From Dactylis glomerata (lineage: Eukaryota > Streptophyta > Magnoliopsida > Poales > Poaceae): a stretch of DNA of 64,000 nt. The position numbers and the translations under genes are program-made. The DNA lies in assembly GCA_007115705.1 (NCBI GenBank), contig QXEO01000731.1, positions 434,001-498,000 of the forward strand, read 5' to 3'. Positions 23,401-36,110 of this stretch are shown one piece after another (the stretch's first letter is position 1; each line of letters begins with the position of its first letter). Below the pieces are notes generated by a model. That model did no database searches, was not told the DNA's origin, and was given only the letters and a program-made list of their open reading frames with translations.

Positions 23401-23414
23401 AAACTCCGTCTTGA

Positions 23415-24867
23415 TGTGAGGACGCTGGCGGCGTGTCATTCCAAGACTCAGCTGGTCCGACGATGCAAGTAGCCTGTGCCTGTAGCCTTGTAGGTCGCGG
23501 GGCCTGTAGCCTTGTAGGTCGCAGGGCACGCGTAGATCGCGAGCGCGGGGCTCGAACTGCGACAGCGCGTGGCACGCTGGCGGAAGTGCTAGGCTCACGT
23601 GGGTGGAGCACGGAAGGGCGGCGACGGCGGCGTTGGCCTCGCGAGGAGGGATCCGATCGTATCATACCGGCAGGCGCGATGGAAGGGAGCGAAGGGGGAT
23701 GCGTAGCAATTTACAGTATTTGTCAATATAACATAGTTGTCCGCCGGCAGAACATTTAATTTCGACCATTGATACGATTGATGCTTCATGGACAGTTTGA
23801 TGTGTTTAATTTAAGTAGTACTAGATCCGATGGTCCTAATTATCTTGTGTACACTTTGTTGTGTAGCTTTAGTAAAATTTAAGTTTGCTCTTTTATATAT
23901 AGTTTAGATACAAATATAAAATTATTATTATTTATAACAATATAAAATTACGTTGGGTACAGATTAGTGCTGAGTAGCGTTTCTATAGGCAATAATATAT
24001 ATTTTAATCTAAATTACTAATAAAAGAGTAAACTTGAATTTTTTTGAAAGCCACCCAGATTACTGTACACGGGATAGCCTACACCCTACGATATAATCCA
24101 TCAAACCAAATTTAACTGTCATTATCGCTCCGGTGGTCTGCCATCCAATCCAACGGATGAGATCTAATGTTCTGCCTCGGATTGTCCGCCCTGGAGACAG
24201 GGAGTCTGCGACCCAAACGCGGAGAGGCGTTGTAGAACAGAAGAAGAAGCGGAGATGGTCGACAAGGTCCCGGATGTTGATGCAGCTGAGATCGTCGCGC
24301 TTAATGGATGCAGCTAGAGCTGGCATGCTCGAACGCTGCCTACAAAGAAAGCCGCCTATGCGTGGTGACTTCCATGTAATCCGTGGATCTGCTATGAGCA
24401 TATCCTAGGTCAGTGGTGTATACATAGCAGCAGACCACCATACGATGGGAGTATCTGTTTCATATTTTGGTTGTGATTATCCTTTTTGAAGTGTTTTGCT
24501 TATGATTCTTTATCAGCTGTCCAAGCATGCACGAGAGTGGAACTCATAATTATTGTTGAATGTAGGCTATTAATTCTTTCTAAAGCATAATATTAGGGAG
24601 TCAAACTGTATTAGTTGAAGAGATTTAGAGTAATACCTTCTTCAAAAAGTACATGTTTTGATTTCCAATTCTAGCTCTCAAAAATTGTATCAAACTCTGT
24701 ATATTATGGTGTATTTAGAACAGAGATTATAGTAATACTCCACATATGAGTAGACATATATATATTTCCGGCTTTTAAGCCCCGCTTGGATTGCCGTATT
24801 ATCAGGCAAAACGACGGCACAACGCTTGGTTCATTGTTAATTTTCTGTCCTGTTTTTTCGCTAGGTT
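23415..24867. other. Intergenic sequence with a hairpin repeat
   Basis: 23415-23760 is GC-rich and includes a direct duplication (GCCTGTAGCCTTGTAGGTCGC repeated at about 23480 and 23504). A likely miniature element occupies 23874-24045: AAAATTTAAGTTTGCTCTTTTAT faces an inverted TAATAAAAGAGTAAACTTGAA at 24018. The rest, to 24867, holds short frames that I cannot support as genes. Confidence 0.5.
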
Positions 24868-25764
24868 GTTCCCATCGCAAGCCCGTATAATCCCACGAAC
24901 CAGTCCACATACGCATTTTACGGCCGTATTTTATGTGCAAAAGGAAATGGCGGTGCAAAATTTCTGGGCAGAAAAGTTGTCGAATGATCCAAGCAGGGCC
25001 TTATACGTATATATAAATGATTTCAGGGCTATTTCATGTATAATTTTAATTGTAATTCACTACTAATAGATCTAAAAGTACTAGAACATGCATATAGTTT
25101 ACCAAATGTTATAATTGTATTCTTTTATTGATTGAGACGTGCGTGCACGTGCGAGTCGTTCCCAGGCGTCGCAAGCCGGTATAATCCCACAGACAAGTCG
25201 AGATTCGCATTTTACGACCATATTTTTTGTGCACAAGAAAACAGCGGTGCAAAATTTCTAGGTAGGAAAATTGTCAAACGATCCAAGCAGGGCCTTATAC
25301 GTATATAAAAATAATTTTAGGGCTATTTCATCTATAATTTTAATTGTATTTTTTAGAACACAGTATAACACAGACGCTCACAAATATGCACGTACTCTCA
25401 CCCCAATAAACGCACGCACACCGTACCCCTATGAGCACCTCCGAAGGACTGAGCCGGCAAATTTTGAGGTTGACGAGGTCACCACAGGCGCCTCGCTGTT
25501 GACGGACACGTCACCTACCACTTAAAGAATAGCGTCGGATAATCCTAGAGTAAATCCAGGTAAATGCAAATACCTATACCAAGTCTAAAACTTAAACCTG
25601 GGTGGGCTATTTCTACCATAGGAAACCCAACCATCTGAGCCAAGTTCCATTTGCTTTTAATTGTAATACACTACTGATAGATCTAAAAGTACTAGAACTT
25701 GCATATAGTTTATCAAATGTTATAATTACATTCTTTTATTGATTGAGACGTGCGTGCACGTCCG
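24868..25764. repeat. Tandem duplication (period about 290 bp), second copy interrupted by a SINE
   Basis: Copy 1 (about 24868-25157) and copy 2 (about 25158-25764) share AATGATCCAAGCAGGGCCTTATACG-type sequence, GATCTAAAAGTACTAGAAC and GATTGAGACGTGCGTGCACG. Copy 2 is longer only because of a 306-bp insertion plus an 11-bp target duplication. The unit itself is unclassified. Confidence 0.85.
25349..25654 (-). mobile_element. SINE-like retroposon with 11-bp target duplication
   Basis: The insertion is flanked by perfect TTTTAATTGTA copies (25338-25348 and 25655-25665). On the minus strand it begins with a tRNA-like region: TGGCTCAGATGG resembles a pol III A box, and GGTTTAAGTTTTA resembles a B box. 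It ends in an A-run (TTCTAAAAAA). The sequence GAGCACCTCCGAAGGACTGAGCCGGC is familiar as a common Triticeae repeat. The uninterrupted site survives in the neighbouring tandem copy (about 25045), which confirms the insertion. Confidence 0.8.
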
Positions 25765-26244
25765 AGCTTACTAGTTATGCAAAGTCTCAATCTGAAATAC
25801 ATTGTATATAACCCGACAGAAAAAAAGGCAAAGTTTTCTAGATATGTGAATAGTGCACATTCAAATCTTTGCTAGATTTTGTCTTTTTGTGTAGGCCGTA
25901 ATACAATGTATTTTAGATTGAGATGTTGCACAATTGAAATAAACATCATTATCTACATGTGCATATTTTTTTCCAAAAAAATTGTAACTTCACAATGTCT
26001 TTTTTGAATTTTCAAAATAAAAAGCTCTAGTGAGCTTAGCACTAGTATGATATTAGGACATTTTAGTGAGCCAAACTATTTTAAACATGAAATATGCGGA
26101 AAGTGTCTTTTTGGCTCATGGGTATCAGTGGTCTAAATAGTAGTAAAGTAGTAATAAAATATTGGATCTTTTTGTCAAAATTTTGTATTTTTTTATTTCC
26201 CAAAATATAACTATTCTTTAACGGGATTTTTTTGCGTATGCTCC

Positions 26245-26311
<67 letters not shown>

Positions 26312-26850
26312 ACATCGTAATTTTTGGAGGCACAAAAGTGTGAGATTTTTTTTAATTTTCAAAATTCTAAAAGTGTAGGGAACACTGGTGTCTATGTGCA
26401 CCAAATTCCTTCTCCGAAGTATGTCAATTTTTGTTAGATTGGATCGGCCCGCTAGTAGTCAAACGAGCGGTTCCTTTGGCCAGAGTGCACATCAAGTCAT
26501 CCTCTGATAATATTTATCTGACATTTTAGGTTTAGTCAAAGTTAAATATTATAAAGTTTGACCAACTATATAGATAAAAATGTTAACATCTATAACACCA
26601 GATACATTCAGATGAAAATATATTTTATGGTAATTAAAATAATATTTATTTTATACTATAGATATAGATTTTTTCTCTTACAAGTCTAGTCCAAAGTTGA
26701 GCAAGTTTGTCTAACTAAACTTAGAATGCAAGGTAATTCCGGATGGATGGAGGAAGTATAATAGGTAATTTTACATACGGTCAAAAAATAAAAAAGACAT
26801 AAATATCTTAAAACCCTTGCAAAACTAGGTTTGCGTTAGTGTCGCCTAGT
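25765..26850. other. AT-rich intergenic sequence with hairpin, microsatellite and MITE remnant
   Basis: 25778-25808 and 25901-25930 form an inverted repeat (TCTCAATCTGAAATACATTGTA against TACAATGTATTTTAGATTGAGA) around a segment related to 34610-34720 and 38245-38340. A pure TA microsatellite runs 26247-26309. From about 26490 to 26757 a degraded Stowaway/Mariner MITE ends GGATGGATGGAGGAAGTATA and contains TTTGACCAACTATATAGATAAAAA. No gene is visible. Confidence 0.6.
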
Positions 26851-27667
26851 CCTCGTCATCAAGGATCTCCATGAACACTAGAGCTGGCCACGAGCCCACG
26901 ACCATGGCTAGTATGGCGCCGCCGTCGGAGGAGCGGGCTCAGGCACTGGAGCAGGCATAGGCAGTAGGCCACTTCCATCCGGTTTCAGCCACAACCACCT
27001 AGCGCGGGGGAGTCATCGGCGATGTGGTCGGCCGTCCCTGCGCTATAGCAGAATTGAGCAAGATTGTGGCGAGGCCTTCCTATTCGGCTAGTTGTTCTAG
27101 CTTGGACTGTGCCATGGCAACCCTCAAGGCTTCATCGTCGTCCAGGTGGCTGCAGCGGGCCTCCTGCGCCGCCTTCTCTTGCTCATACGTGAGGAGCCCG
27201 AGATAGTCCACCGTGTCATCGTAGGTCTCGTCACCAAGAATGGCGTCACCATCAGCACCCAACTGCGTGTCGTCATAGTCAGCGTCCTCCTCCTCCTTCA
27301 CCTAAACATCGCCATCCTCATCCCAATCATCATCGCCCAGGCGTGTTGTACTCCCACTCAGGGAAACGTGCCCGAGGCCCACGAGTTTGAAGCGTAGGCT
27401 AGGTCATGCAGCAGATTAGGACAAAGGAGGGACCTCAGACGTTGGATCTCTTGGCGACGCTCCGGTCCTTCCTTAGGCACGGGGCATCGGCACCCTCATG
27501 AAGTTGACATGCCATCCAGTGCAAAGATTGACACCTAACCTAGCGACTGGCCTCCTCATTTCCCAGTGCCCGGGCCACCTCCACTGGGACGTAAGGCTGG
27601 TTGCGCTCACACGGAGGATGCTTGGTGTGCAAGCGCAGAGGCGGCCATGGGTGGATGCAGAGTACAA
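26850..27667 (-). pseudogene. Decayed transposon-like ORF
   Basis: On the minus strand 27301-27080 encodes 73 residues rich in Asp/Glu (MKEEEDADYDDTQLGADGD) ending DDDEALRVAMAQSKLEQLAE. The reading frame is interrupted on both sides. The acidic-then-helical pattern resembles the small ORF at 9157-9402. I infer a relic of DNA-transposon accessory coding sequence; no function is assigned. Confidence 0.3.
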
Positions 27668-28767
27668 TCAATAGGGGGTAACTGCCCCCACTCAATTTTC
27701 AGTTTCTTTGTAACATCGTAATTTTGCACGTGCAACGCACGTGTTTACTGATGTTTAAAAATCTTGAGTATATTTTCCTCAAATATTTTTTTGATAATCA
27801 AGCTAGTAATATTTATGTGGATTAATACAAATAATCATGTTTTTTTATAAATTTTTGGAAAAAAATTCATTTTAGGGATCTTTGTCTGTAACTTTTATGC
27901 TAATTGACATATTTTCTCTTCGAGCTAAACTCTTTTTTGACCCGCTAAACTCTCCTTTCACCTTCTTCAATCATGTGATTAATGCGAGGAATTAAGGATA
28001 CATACTCCTTCAGTAATCTCTCTAATTTAAGTGATATTGAATGCCAATTAAAGGTAATAAATCACAGAATCCAGATTAGTAGCAGCGATATAAAGATGAT
28101 TGGACTGACAATGTTTTACCTATAAACGTGGATGCTAGGTGAACCGTTGGATGTAGTATTAGACGTCTCAGATTGTTTGGATCACCGCTCTCTCTCCCTT
28201 TTTATATTGGTATAGATATATTGGTATAGATATACACGTGGTGGCGGTGGCAGCGGCGGCTTGATGAGGATCCAGCCTTGTCGGTATGCACACCACCGCC
28301 ACCGGAACGCCCATGTCGGTAGGCATGCCGTTGTCTGTGTGTGGATCATAGTATGTTCCCAACGTTGATTCTAAAGACATGTTTTGATTATGTAATAAAT
28401 AGTTAAATACCTGGAATCATTCACTTGAAAGCTTGATTGTAATAAGTCTTTCCGTTCATTAAAGTACTTTTTTACTCCCTATATGTTTCATAATTTCTAT
28501 TGTGATTTTTATTTGAATTTAAATTAAAACCACATCAAGGATTATGGAGTCAAATTCAAAAAAAAAAAGGATTATGGAGTCGTGCGAGTACTCTGTGACG
28601 TTGAGCAGAGCAGCAAGACGAACCCACGACCATTCTGCCCTTCTCTTCGTGTCAATGGCGCAGGGCGGCAGTGTGACACCCTGTAAATGCGCACGTCCCC
28701 GGGCGCCCACCAGCTAGCCGCATCCCTCCCACTCATCACTTGTCGCCTCCCCTCCCGCCATTAGCAT
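27668..28767. other. Intergenic sequence with a possible small Helitron remnant
   Basis: A minus-strand segment from about 28230 (or 28216) to about 27712 begins TCTATACCAATATA and ends with a hairpin-like CACGTGCGTTGCACGTGCAAAATTA. These are Helitron-like termini, but the CTAG end is degenerate. A 14-bp TATTGGTATAGATA unit is duplicated at the 5' end. 28540-28767 is the presumed promoter side of the PPR pseudogene. Confidence 0.35.
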
Positions 28768-30622
28768 ATGACTTCCACCTCCCCGCTGCGGTTTTCGCCG
28801 AGCCCCGATGTCACGGGCGCCTCCCTCGTTGGCGGCTCAGGCCAACTCCACGTTCTCCCACCTCTTCCAGCTCTGCTACCACGGCGGCCGCGCGGCCCTT
28901 CCGCAGGTCGCGCCGCGCACGCACGCATGCTTGTGTCCGGGTTCGACCCAACAGGCCACAGCCTTCGTCTTGAACTGCCTCCTGTATGCCCGACGTGCGG
29001 ACGCAGCCGATGCCCGGAGAGTGTTCGACGCGATGCCCTACAGGGACACCGTCTTGTGGAACACCGTGCTCACCGTGTTCTCGCATTTTGGGGATGTTAC
29101 GACCGCGATGTCACTGTTTGAAGCGATGCCAAATCCGGATGCCGTGTCATGGAACGCTCTCGTCTCGAGCTATTGCTAGCACGACATGCTCCGGGAGTTG
29201 GTGGCCCTGTTCTTGGAGATGGCTCACTCTGGTGTTGGCTCCGACCGGAAAACTCTTGCTATCCTTCTGAAGTCGTGCGATGCATTGGATGACTTGGCAC
29301 TCGGTATTCAAATCTATACATAAAGACAGGGTTAGGGAATTATGTGCGGACTGGGAGTGCTCTAGTTGACTTGTATGGCAAGGCAGCAGTTTGGAGGACG
29401 CATTATTCTTCTTTTCTCGAATTCCCGAGAGGAACTGGGTCTCGTGGGGTGCAGCTATTGCTGGATGTGTTCAATATCATCAGTATACGCGTGGGTTGGA
29501 GCTGTTTATGGAGATGCAGAGGTCAGGGATGGGGGTGAGCCAGCCGGCTTATGCCAGCGTCTTTAGATCCTGCCCAGCAATGTCATGTCTGAGCACTGGT
29601 AGGCAGTTACACGCACATGCCATAAAGAATAAGTTCAATACTGGCCGTATTTTTTGGGAAATCCATTGTGGACGTTTATGCTAAGGCTAATACTAGCTTG
29701 GTGGATGCTAGAAGGGCATTCTTTGGCTTGCCCAGCTATACAGTGGAGACATGCAATGCCATGATGGTTGGGCTTGTGCGCACGGGGCTAGGAAATGAGG
29801 AGTTCAGGAAATGGTTTTGATGCAGTCAGCTTGTCGGGGGTTTTCAGTGCTTGTGCAGAGATTTAGGGGTATTTACAAGGGTTGCAATTCCACTGCTTAG
29901 CAACGAAGTCAGGTTTTGATGCAGACATCGGTGTCTGAAATGCAATTCTTGATCTGTATGGGAAGTGCAAAGCATTGGTAGAAGCATGCCTAATCTTCCA
30001 GGATATGGAGCAACGAGATTCAGTCTCTTGGAATGTTACTATTGCTGCTATTGAGCAGAATGGACGCCATAACGACGCTGTAGCTCATTTTAATGAGATG
30101 CTGCGCTTTGGTATGGAACCAGATGATTTCACATATGGCAGTGTGCTTAAGGCCTGTGCAGCTTTATAGTCTTTGGAGTTTGGGTTGATTGTTATGACAA
30201 GGTTATCAAGTCAGGACTTGGTTCTGCTGATTTTGTAGCTAGCACTGACATGTACTGCAAGTGTGGTGTGATGACGGATGCGCAGAAATTTCATGACAGA
30301 ACTGGGAGCCAAGAACTTGTTTCATGGAATGCCATCATGTCAGGATTTTCACTGAACAAACAGAGTGAGGATGCCCAGAAATTCTTCTCACAGATGTTCG
30401 ATATGGGACTAAAGCCTGATCATTTCATGCATGCCACTGTTCTTGATACTTGTGCTAACCTATCTACCATTGAGATCGGTAAACAGATCCATGGTCAGAT
30501 AATCAAGCAAGAAATGCTGGTAGATGAATATATATCCAGTACTCTTATAGATATGTATGCCAAATGTGGGTACATGCTAGACTCGCTGCTAATGTTTGAG
30601 AAGGCACCGAAACGGGATTTTG

Positions 30623-30779
30623 GCACTGCTATGCATCCGACCCTTTTCATACGATCCCCGTACGACACTTTCACTCAGCCGTTCATCATACACAGATGCA
30701 TCAGAGTATCAGCGTTTACGGATGGATGGCACCATCATACACAGATCGGACATTGAATGTCGTATGCAGAGCAATTTCA
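30623..30779. mobile_element. Mutator-type MITE inside the PPR pseudogene
   Basis: A 157-bp insertion between two copies of AACGGGATTTTG (30611-30622 and 30779-30790; 11-12 bp). Removing it rejoins the PPR coding phrase that continues GTGTCATGGAAT (VSWN). The ends are imperfect inverted repeats: TGCTATGCATCCGAC on the left and, inverted, TGCTCTGCATACGAC on the right. The TSD length fits Mutator-like elements loosely (9-11 bp). Confidence 0.7.
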
Positions 30780-31073
30780 ACGGGATTTTGTGTCATGGAA
30801 TGCTATGATGTCATATGTGGCTACGCACTGCATGGCCAAGGAATAGAAGCACTCCAGATGTTCAACAGGATGCAAAAAGAGAGTGTGGTTCCAAACCATG
30901 CAACTTTCGTTGTTGTACTTCGGGCTTGCAGCCATGTTGCGCTGCTGGATGATGGATGCCGTTGCTTCCATTAGATGACCACCCGTTACAAATTGGAACC
31001 ACAACTGGAGCACTTTGCTTATATGGGAGATATACTAGGACGGTCAAAGGGCCCACGGGAAGCTCTGAACTTT

Positions 31074-31321
31074 GAGCCCGTTTGGTTTATGCCCCCACTT
31101 GCCCTGCCAATCAAGGGCGTGCCAAATTTTTGGCGAGCGTTTCGGCCGCCCTTGTTTCCCCCGTGCGTGGGCGCGGAAACAGAACAGACACGCGGAAACA
31201 GAACAGAACGACTAAAATTTTGGTGTGGCGTGGAAGACATGGCTTCAATCCAAACGCTGCTATATGAAGTCAACGCCTATATTTTGGTATGGTAGCAGCA
31301 TGCCACAATCCAAACAGGCCC
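31074..31321. mobile_element. Tourist/Harbinger-like MITE inside the PPR pseudogene
   Basis: A 248-bp insertion with inverted ends GAGCCCGTTTGG and (inverted) GGGCCTGTTTGG, flanked by TTT on both sides (31071-31073 and 31322-31324). Removing it restores the PPR frame across GAAGCTCTGAACTTTATCAGC (EALNFIS). The 3-bp duplication fits PIF/Harbinger-type MITEs, although TTT departs from the usual TTA/TAA. Confidence 0.75.
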
Positions 31322-31763
31322 TTTATCAGCGCCATGCCTTTTGAAGCTGATTTAGTTATTTGGAAGACTCTCCTAAGCGTTTGCAAGATCCATTGGGGTG
31401 TTGAGGTGGCTGAACTTGCTACCAGTAAAATGTTCTACAACTAGATCCTGAGGATTCTTCTGTCTACATTCTTCTGTCAAATGTATATGCAGAATCAGGA
31501 AAATGGGTTGATGTTTCAAGGAAAAGAAGGTTAATGAGGCAGGGAAGGCTTAAGAAGGAACCTGGCTGTAGCTGGATTGAGGAGAAAAGTCAGATGCATG
31601 GTTTCCTTGTAGGAGATAACGTCCACCCGAGATAGAGGGAGCTGTATGACATGTTGAATTATTTGGTTGATGAGATGAAACTGTCTAGGGCTTCTTTTGC
31701 TGAGGTTGCTGAAGAGGGGAGTGCATTTGAGCAAGATCAATTACTTGGGATTGTTAGGGGCTA

Positions 31764-34700
31764 ATCTGTCTTGCGTTGGAGTTCCAATCTACTATTTGAC
31801 AAAGCTTTGAACTTACTCTCCCTGTCCAGCAGAAACCGTGATACTACAAATGTCGAGGTTTTCCCTATCGTTTCATTGTACCATAAGCTTGACCTTGTTG
31901 ATCTAAAGAGTATGAGATATGACGGACTTGGCAATTATGACTGTTTTCACCAGGTACAGGCTTGTGTAAAGGCACTTAACCAAAGATTGCAGAAGATGAA
32001 GTGCAAATGTAACCCCGTATTTCCTGTCTGTACAATTACCATTTGCTTCTCTGATACCATGAGTAGAAATATTTTCACCTTTCTGATTAGATTGAACGAG
32101 CTTATTTGTAAAGCTGAATTCAAGTATGTGATATGCTTGTATGGCTGATGTTTGACGGGAAGCATGGGATTATAACAAGGGAATTCAAGTTTAACTGTTG
32201 TCCAGAAGATGCAAAGCTCCAATGCAGGTATTATCTAGTCCTAAATGTAACCAAGAGAGGTATTGTTAAAATGGAAAAGGGCTTTTTCTAAAGAAAGATG
32301 CTAATTTGATTAATATCAGGAACAGGAAATTGAATGAATTTATGCTTCACTAATTGAATGATAAATGACTACAAGCGAAGGAGATAGATGGTATCTCCTA
32401 CAGCTATTATCTTTTCTTTTGCGAAGTTCTTACAGCTATTATCATTGGGGGTGTTCGGAGCTTCGCAAATTGAAGTACTATAATAATAATATTATTGAAC
32501 GTATGGTACTAAAGAGAATTTGGTTCTAGCAAATCGTTAGTGTTGGTAGCATATTGTAGTGAACTATTACTGCAACTCTTGTGTCATATCCCAAATTTCA
32601 TATTATATCATAGTATTTCAATTTTTGTCTCCAGAAGACTCTCAGTTTTGTAAGAAGGCTATCATCATAATCTATGTACTCTTAAACAATAAGTGCACGT
32701 TGCCTTCAAAATTAAAAGTGTGGAACACAAAGTTACTGAAACTTCCACAGAAATGTCTCACCTTACTAAGAGGTGTTTTACCATGGATGCACAAACCGGG
32801 AAATAGTAGAAGGTAAACAAACAAATTAAAGCATGACTAGCTGAATTACCACTTGGGCAGAAGTTCTATCGATCTATATAGACTTGAGCACAGTAATCTT
32901 GCACTTGTATTAGTTCAACTTTTTTTTTCTGTTTGGTTTCCAAATGTATGCAAGCAAAGCTTCTGCCAGGAAAACCAATCTGTTTGGCCTGGAGTGCTGT
33001 TATTGACGGGATATCAGGTGCTGCACATCTTTCCTGCAGGTAGAGATTTTTGTCACTGAAGTTTAGTTGTGCATGTCTGCATTCAATGTCTGAAACATCG
33101 CTAGATACCTAGTCTCCTACAATTATTCTAATTTTGATGTTTTGACAAAAGTTGCTGCACTTTGCTGTCTGAAATGAATTGGCCTTCACTGGTCCTTTTC
33201 AGTCTAACAGAGTAACAGCTTACATGGCCCAAGAGGCACCTGTTTTCCACCTTTCTTTCACGTTTTCCATTTTTTCGGCCGCTGTGACTTCGGTAGCTCT
33301 GCGTGCAGGTAAAAGTGGAGGAAAATCTTTATGGAAAGTAGTTCAAGCACCCTGCTGAGCAATGATCAGTCAGGCAGTAACAACTGACAAGAAACGGAAA
33401 GTGACTCGAAGGTTGGAGCAGGAAAGCTGTGATGGAGATGGAAAGAGCTGACATCGGCATGATTGTGAGTGCCGTGGTGTTGCATCGCCGAGTGTGTGTT
33501 GCCGCCGAGATCTGCGTTGTGGTCATTATATGTGCTGTGCCAACCCACTCTTCAGTAACCCCTCCATGGTACAGACTACACTGAATGTTTTTCTTGCTGC
33601 CAGACACCTATACTAGATTTGCTTGGTATTAAGCATCATATATTCAGATAGCTTGACTACAGACTTGTTTCTGGTGATTTCCACTCGAACGTTATTGGTC
33701 ATGAAAATAGTTTGACTCCACACATGGTGATCTCCACTGAAGCGTTATTGGTCATGAAAGGAAGTAATTTATAGTATAAAGACGTGCCATCCCAAGTACT
33801 ATTCATAAGGCTACTCCTGATAGTGTTGATCTTGATTTTTCTTGCTGAACTTGTAGGTTCTCTCTTTTTTATAGAGATTTCTTGGGTGTATGTATTTGGG
33901 CCATGTATCTATGTATGCGTCCATAGGGCCTTGCTTCCCAAGTTGCGATGGTAGCGAGACAGTTTTATTTAGACAACATAAGGTTCAGGAATAATCTGCT
34001 CTTCCATCTCAACAATTTTTGGTTCATTTAGCTTTCAATATTTACAAGTTGGTACTGCATATGGCAGTTATGTCAATTTCTTCTAGTTCTAGTTATGAGT
34101 CTGTGAGGCATACAATGGCACAAGTGATTTATATATCCCCAATTGGTGGAGGGAATAGGAACAAGTATCTTGCATTGTCAAAGGAAGCGAATAATGTTTT
34201 TATTGTTCAAGTTTCAACTATTTCTTCGGATTCGACATTTAGCACAATTGGTGGAATTCTTCATCCTTGCCAGCACTCATTGTGGATCTCTCTCCTCATT
34301 TAATGGCATCCCATATCATCAAAATGGTATGAAAATAGTTTTGTAGTAGTTGGCATTACATATAGCTCTATGTTACTAGCTATGTTACTCCCACTATGAG
34401 TAGTAAATGGGAACGGAGGGAGTACTAATTATGTTTACCCTGATGTAGTGTGCAAAACCTCAAATGGAGCTCGAGCTCCATGGAGGTCGTTTTTCTAAAA
34501 AAATCGAAAATGGCATTTGCAAGTTTCAAAAAAAAATGAGACAAAAAATTTCCATGTTGACAATTATGGGATCTACTGGTGTGGAAAATATTAATCTAAA
34601 ATTCGTTGTACTTTAGGCTTGGCAAAAATAACAAATGCATAGATCTAGATCTAGTGAACAGTGCACACAGTTTTAAAGTTTTAATTTTTAGCAGATTTGA

Positions 34701-35104
34701 CATTTTTGCGAGACTAAATTATAGGGAGTTTCGGATTGATTTTTTGCATGCTGGTAGATCTCATAATAATCTACATCAAGATTTTTTGTCCCGATTTGTC
34801 TGAAACTTTTAAATGTCATCTTCAAAAAAATATTGAAAACCGGCTCAATGTAGCGCGGGAGCCATTTGTCCACTCTCGATGTACTATGTCCTTTATGAGT
34901 AACTGTCCGTATTAGGATATTGCGATCATACTTCATTTCCTTTTTTTACTTTATTTGATGCGCTGACAACCCTCTCATTCGTGCTGACTATTTTCAAATC
35001 AGTAATTTGGTGGGTCTGATGCTCGAGGATCGGCCTGAGGTATGTATGAGCTCAAAAGTAGTTGAACGTTGATACTGGCTAAGTAAAGCATCAATGAATG
35101 TCAG
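31764..35104. other. Downstream flank of the PPR pseudogene, no supported gene
   Basis: Mostly low-complexity AT-rich sequence, perhaps the old PPR 3' UTR at first. A minus-strand frame at 33329-33607 (92 codons, His/Thr-rich in the overlapping frame) has no recognised domain. At 34384-34425 a Stowaway end remnant (CGGAGGGAGTA) occurs. About 34450-34870 is an unclassified repeat containing AGTGAACAGTGCACAC, related to 25800-25905 and 38245-38340. Confidence 0.5.
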
Positions 35105-36110
35105 TCTGAACGTTTACGATTCTGTTTGAAAACTGCTTCATTCATTCATAGTTATTATGACCTGTATCTGAGTACCAGCATACACCTCATATGATCACTC
35201 TGAAATGTGGCAGCTAAAGCTCGGCCGATCCATATCAGAAGAAGGACCGCGATGCATAGCGATCGGTTTAAGATAATTCTTGCCGGTGCGGCGACACGAG
35301 CTCATGGTCTATAGCTGAATGCTTCCGGTAAAGCTTTGCTTTGTCTCCGAAAACTGATGAGTAGTTTGAGCTTGTCTCAAGAGCAGAATGCAGCGATACA
35401 CTTTGTAATCTACTAGCATTCGTGGCTTTCTACCTGCATTCGTGGCTCCCTTCCGGACGACTGCAAGCGAACCACGGAGCCGACATGCCAACCGCAGCGG
35501 CGAGCTACCCGCCGCCGTCCACGGTGCCGCCAGCACGTTGCCACGCTGCAGCGCATGCAGCAGGCCGACGTGTCCTGGCGCCGTGCAAATCTTGGATGCC
35601 AAGCGAGACGAAGAGAAGCTGGCGTCTGGAAAGAAAGGCTGTGAAAAACTGAACGGGTGCCCCGTGGGCACTGGCGCGAAGTGACTTAAGTTCGAGGGGC
35701 CGTCGGACGGGGTGTTAACGCGCTGACAATGCGCAGGTTATAACGCGCAAAATTCAAAGGCATCTTGAATGCACAGAAGATTCATTTCAGGCAGTGGCTC
35801 TGGCCTTCATTGCGGCTCTGTGTCAACGGATTTTGTAATGTTTGATTGACCGTCTCAACGAGTCGTGGACCAGGTCGTCACCTGCGTACTGCGCCAGAGT
35901 TCTAGCTCAGCACCGTCTGCAGTCCAGAACTGAGTGCCGGCGTTGGAGGGGAAACCGTTGGGCGTGGTTGACGCGGGATTTCGCTGCCGTGTGGGCGATA
36001 CAGTATCAAGTCAGAACCAAAGTCAAATGTGTGCGAGATAATATATCCACAAGTCCACGGCCCCACGATGCTGCAATGCTGCATCAAGGAACGGAGAACT
36101 TTTTATAATT

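Larger units (their letters stand above)
28768..31763 (+). pseudogene. PLS-class, E-type pentatricopeptide repeat gene, disrupted
   Basis: PPR proteins of this class bind organellar RNA, usually for C-to-U editing. Repeats are visible throughout: VFDAMPYRDTVLWNTVL, LFEAMPNPDAVSWNALVSSYC, RIPERNWVSWGAAIAGCVQ, FQDMEQRDSVSWNVTIAAIE, VSWNAIMSGFSLNKQSEDA and IEIGKQIHGQIIKQEMLVDE. A C-terminal E-type region follows (AMPFEADLVIWKTLLSVCKI, GCSWIEEKSQMHGF). The gene is intronless in style. It is broken by many stops (for example at 29177 and 30167), frameshifts near 28840, 29650 and 30800, and two MITE insertions. No DYW tail was seen. The parent resembles long E-subgroup PPR proteins, but I cannot name the orthologue. 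Confidence 0.9.

Noticed and set aside
26247..26309. Regulatory AT hairpin or origin
   Set aside because: It is a plain TA microsatellite with no associated feature.
33329..33607. 92-codon minus-strand frame as a host gene
   Set aside because: No domain, no splice partners and no promoter; His/Thr-rich composition alone is not enough.
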